A stretch of 64,000 bases of DNA, taken from assembly GCF_042646425.1 (NCBI RefSeq), contig NZ_JBHRTR010000054.1, positions 62,001 through 126,000 of the forward strand, given 5' to 3'. Each line of letters opens with the position of its first letter. Position 1 is the stretch's first letter. The notes under the pieces were generated by a model, which saw nothing but the letters and a program-made list of their open reading frames with translations, searched no databases and was not told the origin of the DNA. The stretch is from Marinibaculum pumilum. Lineage in GTDB: Bacteria > Pseudomonadota > Alphaproteobacteria > Ferrovibrionales > Ferrovibrionaceae. Positions 61,548-64,000 of this stretch are shown here, piece after piece. Made by a program: the position numbers and the translations under genes.

Positions 61548-63395
61548 GTGTCGCCGACCGAGCCCGCCGCCGCGCCCCGGTGCGATGTCCGCGACGGCGA
61601 TCGCGCCGGCCGGCATCATCCACCCCCCTGGCAGATCCTGCGGCGCTGGGTCTGGCCCGACGAGCACGGCGCCGACCTGGTGCGGACCGCACAGGAACGG
61701 CTGCTCCTGGTCTTCTCCATGACGGCCGGCCTGTGCGGGATTGCGACCAGCATCGTGTCCTCCCGGCAGGGCTTCGCCGATACCGTCGTCTATGCCAGTG
61801 GCCTTGTCGGGCTCCTGCTGCTGTTCCTGGTCCCGGCCTGCTTCCATCTGACCCGGAACTACCGCGGCTGCGCCTGGCTGCTGCTGGCCTGCTATGCGAT
61901 CCCGGCGGCGACCGCCCTGTCGCTGACCGGCGGCCTGCTGGCCGGCGGCGTCATGTGGCTGTTCTTCGTCCCCGTGCTGGGCGGCCTGCTCCTGGGGCTG
62001 CGCCCGGCGCTGGCGCTGGGTGCGGCGCTGATCCTGCTCTACCTGGCCTTCTACTTCGGGCGGGATCTGCTCGGCCCGCCGGTCCATGGCATGGATCCGG
62101 CGCGGATGAACGACGACGCAATCACCGTGCTCGTCGTGCTGACGGCGGGCGTATCGGTGATGCTGGGCAGCTTCCATCGGGTGGTGGAGCGGACCAATCG
62201 CCGCCTGAAGGAGGCGCGCGATGCGGCGGAGGCCGCCAACGAAGCGAAGTCCCGCTTCCTGGCCAATATGAGCCACGAGCTGCGCACCCCGCTGAACGGG
62301 CTGCTCGGCTTCGCCGACCTGCTGGCGGTGCGGCCGCTGGATCCGGAAGCGCGGGAATACCTGCAGCACATCCGCGGCGCCGGCAGCGACCTGCTGGCCC
62401 TGGTCAACGACGTGCTCGACTACAACCGGGTGGAGACGGGCGCCGTCCGCCTGGAGATCGTGCCGTTCGATCTGCATGCGCTGCTGGAACAGCTGCGGCA
62501 GCGCGCGCTGCCCCGCGCGGCGGCAAAGGGCCTGGCCGTGCGGGCGGAATTGGCCCCCGACCTGCCATGCGCCGTGCGCGGCGATCCGCTGCGCCTGCGT
62601 CAGGTGCTGGGCAACCTGCTGGACAATGCGGTGAAGTTCACCGACCGCGGCACGGTGACCCTGACGGCGGAGCTATTGGCGCGGATGGACCAGACGGTCG
62701 AACTGCGCTTTTCGGTCGCCGATACCGGGGCGGGCATTCCGCCGGAGGCCCTCCCCACCCTGTTCGACCGCTTCACCCAGGCCGACAACTCCACCACCCG
62801 CCGCTATGGCGGCTCCGGCCTGGGCCTTGCCATCGTCCGCAGCCTGGTCGCGCTGATGGACGGGCAGGTCTCGGTCGCCAGCACGCCCGGCGCCGGCAGC
62901 ACCTTCCGCGCGACGGTGGTGCTGCAGGCCGCCGATCCTGCCGACCTGCCGGCGCTGCGGCATCGTGCGGCCGCTCCGCCGGCGGCAGCGGCAGCGGCAG
63001 CGGCAGCCGGTGCGGTGCCAGCACGCATCCTGGTGGCCGAAGACAATGCCGCGAACCAGCGCCTGTTCGGCACCCTCCTCTCCGCCGCCGGCTACCGGGT
63101 GGAGGTCGTGGCGGACGGCCAGGCCGCCCTTGACGCCCTGCGACAGAGCCGGTTCGACCTGGTGCTCATGGACGGCCAGATGCCGGTCCTCGACGGGCTG
63201 GAGACGGCCCGCCGGATCCGCGCCGCGGGATCTTCCTGGTCGTCGGTGCCGATCCTCGCCCTGACGGCGGATGCCTTGGCCGGCGACCGCAATGCCTATC
63301 TGGAGGCCGGGATGGACGACTACCTGACCAAGCCGGTGGACCTCCGGGAACTGCTCGGCAAGGTGGAAAGCTGGATCGGTCGGCAGCGCTCCTGA
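61548..63395 (+). CDS. Hybrid sensor histidine kinase
   Basis: 615 residues from a GTG start with GGGAGC upstream. Six membrane helices (about 45-215) form an MHYT/MASE-like membrane sensor of unknown input. HisKA has SRFLANMSHELRTPLNGLLG (His243), HATPase has DNAVKFTDRG, DTGAGIPPEALPTLFDRFTQ and GGSGLGLAIV. A linker of seventeen residues mostly Ala leads to a receiver (ILVAEDNAANQRLFG, Asp542 in VLMDGQMPVLDGL, Lys in YLTKP). Signal would pass by phosphorelay to an Hpt protein elsewhere. Confidence 0.93.
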   Translation: MSPTEPAAAPRCDVRDGDRAGRHHPPPWQILRRWVWPDEHGADLVRTAQERLLLVFSMTAGLCGIATSIVSSRQGFADTVVYASGLVGLLLLFLVPACFHLTRNYRGCAWLLLACYAIPAATALSLTGGLLAGGVMWLFFVPVLGGLLLGLRPALALGAALILLYLAFYFGRDLLGPPVHGMDPARMNDDAITVLVVLTAGVSVMLGSFHRVVERTNRRLKEARDAAEAANEAKSRFLANMSHELRTPLNGLLGFADLLAVRPLDPEAREYLQHIRGAGSDLLALVNDVLDYNRVETGAVRLEIVPFDLHALLEQLRQRALPRAAAKGLAVRAELAPDLPCAVRGDPLRLRQVLGNLLDNAVKFTDRGTVTLTAELLARMDQTVELRFSVADTGAGIPPEALPTLFDRFTQADNSTTRRYGGSGLGLAIVRSLVALMDGQVSVASTPGAGSTFRATVVLQAADPADLPALRHRAAAPPAAAAAAAAAGAVPARILVAEDNAANQRLFGTLLSAAGYRVEVVADGQAALDALRQSRFDLVLMDGQMPVLDGLETARRIRAAGSSWSSVPILALTADALAGDRNAYLEAGMDDYLTKPVDLRELLGKVESWIGRQRS

Positions 63396-63421
63396 CGGCA
63401 GACGGCCGCTACAACGGGCTT

Positions 63422-63450
63422 GGGCCGGGCACCCTCGCGGTGCCCGGCCC
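63422..63450 (+). terminator. Terminator after the hybrid kinase gene
   Basis: GGGCCGGGCACC and GGTGCCCGGCCC, a perfect 12-bp stem with loop CTCGC, 26 bp past the kinase stop and 48 bp from the convergent gene. Followed by TCGTCG, not a U-run. Confidence 0.6.
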
Positions 63451-63498
63451 TCGTCGCCCTGGTTGCTGCCCCGGTGCCCGTTCCCGGAGCAGGGCCGG

Positions 63499-64000
63499 TC
63501 AGGTCGCCAGCGGCCCGATATCGACCATCAGGGTCACGGTGCCGTCGCCATTGTCGGTGACGCTGTCGATCGGCCAGCAGTTGATGGTGTAGGTCCCGTC
63601 GCCATTGTCCGTCGCGCAGCCCGGCAGCGGATCGGGGGTGCCGACATCGTCCGCCGAGACCACGAAGGTGTTGCTGGCGGTGTCAACGTCGCCGGTGTCG
63701 ATCGGCAGGGTCCACTCGCTCAGCCCGGTCTCGTTGTAGGTCAGGCCGTCATAGAGCGGATCGATGAAGCCGTTGACGTCTCCGTCCGGATGCGGCGGCG
63801 TGGTGTGCATGCCCTCGTCACCGCCATCGCCCTCTCCGCCTTCGCCGGTTTCTCCGCCATCGCCACCGCCGAACATGTCGGCAAGGCTGCCATTGAGCGT
63901 GACCGTACCGTCGCCGTTGTCGGCCAGGCTGTCGATCGGCCAGCACTGAATGGTGTAGGTGCCATCGCCGTTGTCGGTGGCCTCGGGCGGAATGCCGCCT
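63499..64000 (-). CDS. Repeat protein with NGDGT motifs, C-terminal part
   Basis: The gene enters from the right edge; about 166 C-terminal residues are visible. Two copies of a module are seen, each TDNGDGTYTI-x-CWPIDS followed by DNGDGTVTL, separated by a Gly/Glu/Asp-rich linker (GGGDGGETGEGGEGDGGDEG) and a stretch with DVNGFIDPLYDGLTYNETGL. Acidic DNGDGT segments suggest Ca2+ binding and an extracellular location, as in RTX or adhesin-like proteins, but there is no clear GGxGxDxUx nonapeptide. The upstream part, including any signal, is outside the window. Family not recognised. Confidence 0.7.
   Translation of the reverse strand, partial: GGIPPEATDNGDGTYTIQCWPIDSLADNGDGTVTLNGSLADMFGGGDGGETGEGGEGDGGDEGMHTTPPHPDGDVNGFIDPLYDGLTYNETGLSEWTLPIDTGDVDTASNTFVVSADDVGTPDPLPGCATDNGDGTYTINCWPIDSVTDNGDGTVTLMVDIGPLAT

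Noticed and set aside
62980..63025. Ala-coding GGCAGC repeat as a mobile or regulatory repeat
   Set aside because: It encodes the Ala-rich linker before the receiver domain of the hybrid kinase.
1..64000. tRNA, rRNA, insertion sequence or prophage
   Set aside because: Reading both strands I found no cloverleaf-like sequence, rRNA signature, transposase or phage structural gene; a tRNA scan would be needed to be certain.

Overview
This 64 kb window is very GC-rich and densely packed, with many GTG and TTG starts and 4-14 bp stop/start overlaps. It looks like a chromosomal segment of an alphaproteobacterium. FecI/FecR signalling, a bacteriophytochrome fused to an HWE-type kinase, NasS/NasT nitrate control and an NHLM-type peptide exporter fit the Rhodospirillales, but this is an inference from gene content and I cannot name a genus. 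I saw no rRNA, tRNA, CRISPR array, transposase or phage gene. Two runs of N (40202-40291 and 41616-41683) interrupt the nitrate reductase gene.

Layout. 1-4.7 kb: iron uptake on the minus strand (ECF sigma factor, FecR anti-sigma, TonB receptor with signalling domain, PepSY membrane protein). 5-10.8 kb: small stress and transport genes (DOPA-dioxygenase-like, CBS, PfpI, CaCA exchanger, hemolysin III, DUF3008, CPA1 antiporter). 10.8-18 kb: a peptide secretion locus. A plus-strand operon encodes a periplasmic adaptor, a C39-peptidase ABC transporter and a second ABC transporter. Around it on the minus strand lie tiny genes (P2-P8, with two more distant candidates P0 and P1) whose products end in a double-glycine-type leader motif and a 7-20 residue, cysteine-free core. 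18-23 kb: zinc uptake (znuA diverging from znuCB-zur-DUF1007-nicO across two Zur-like palindromes). 23-29.7 kb: amino-acid metabolism and transport, a zinc-associated DUF2796/DUF3299 pair, a glutathione transferase, DUF3830 and a DedA-PAP2 fusion.

29.7-43.7 kb is a complete assimilatory nitrate locus. A sigma-54-type promoter precedes nasT-nasS. A leader RNA with two hexaloop hairpins and a terminator precedes nrtA-nrtB-nrtC-nirB-nirD-nasA-cysG. NasS senses nitrate or nitrite and releases NasT, which should bind the leader and let transcription pass the terminator. The operon then imports nitrate, reduces it to ammonium and makes siroheme for NirB.

43.7-64 kb holds signalling genes (PAS-GGDEF-EAL, class III cyclase, AraC regulator, bacteriophytochrome-kinase-receiver, hybrid histidine kinase), an NfeD/stomatin pair, a DEAD-box helicase fused to a cold-shock domain, two further CaCA exchangers, TerB, a VOC protein, a molybdopterin oxidoreductase and, at the edge, part of a repeat protein.

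The most novel part is the peptide locus. It combines an NHLM-type exporter with an array of very short, diverse precursors, two of them clear paralogues and one frameshifted. A repeated upstream palindromic element divides them into two transcription units, and no recognisable modification enzyme lies nearby.
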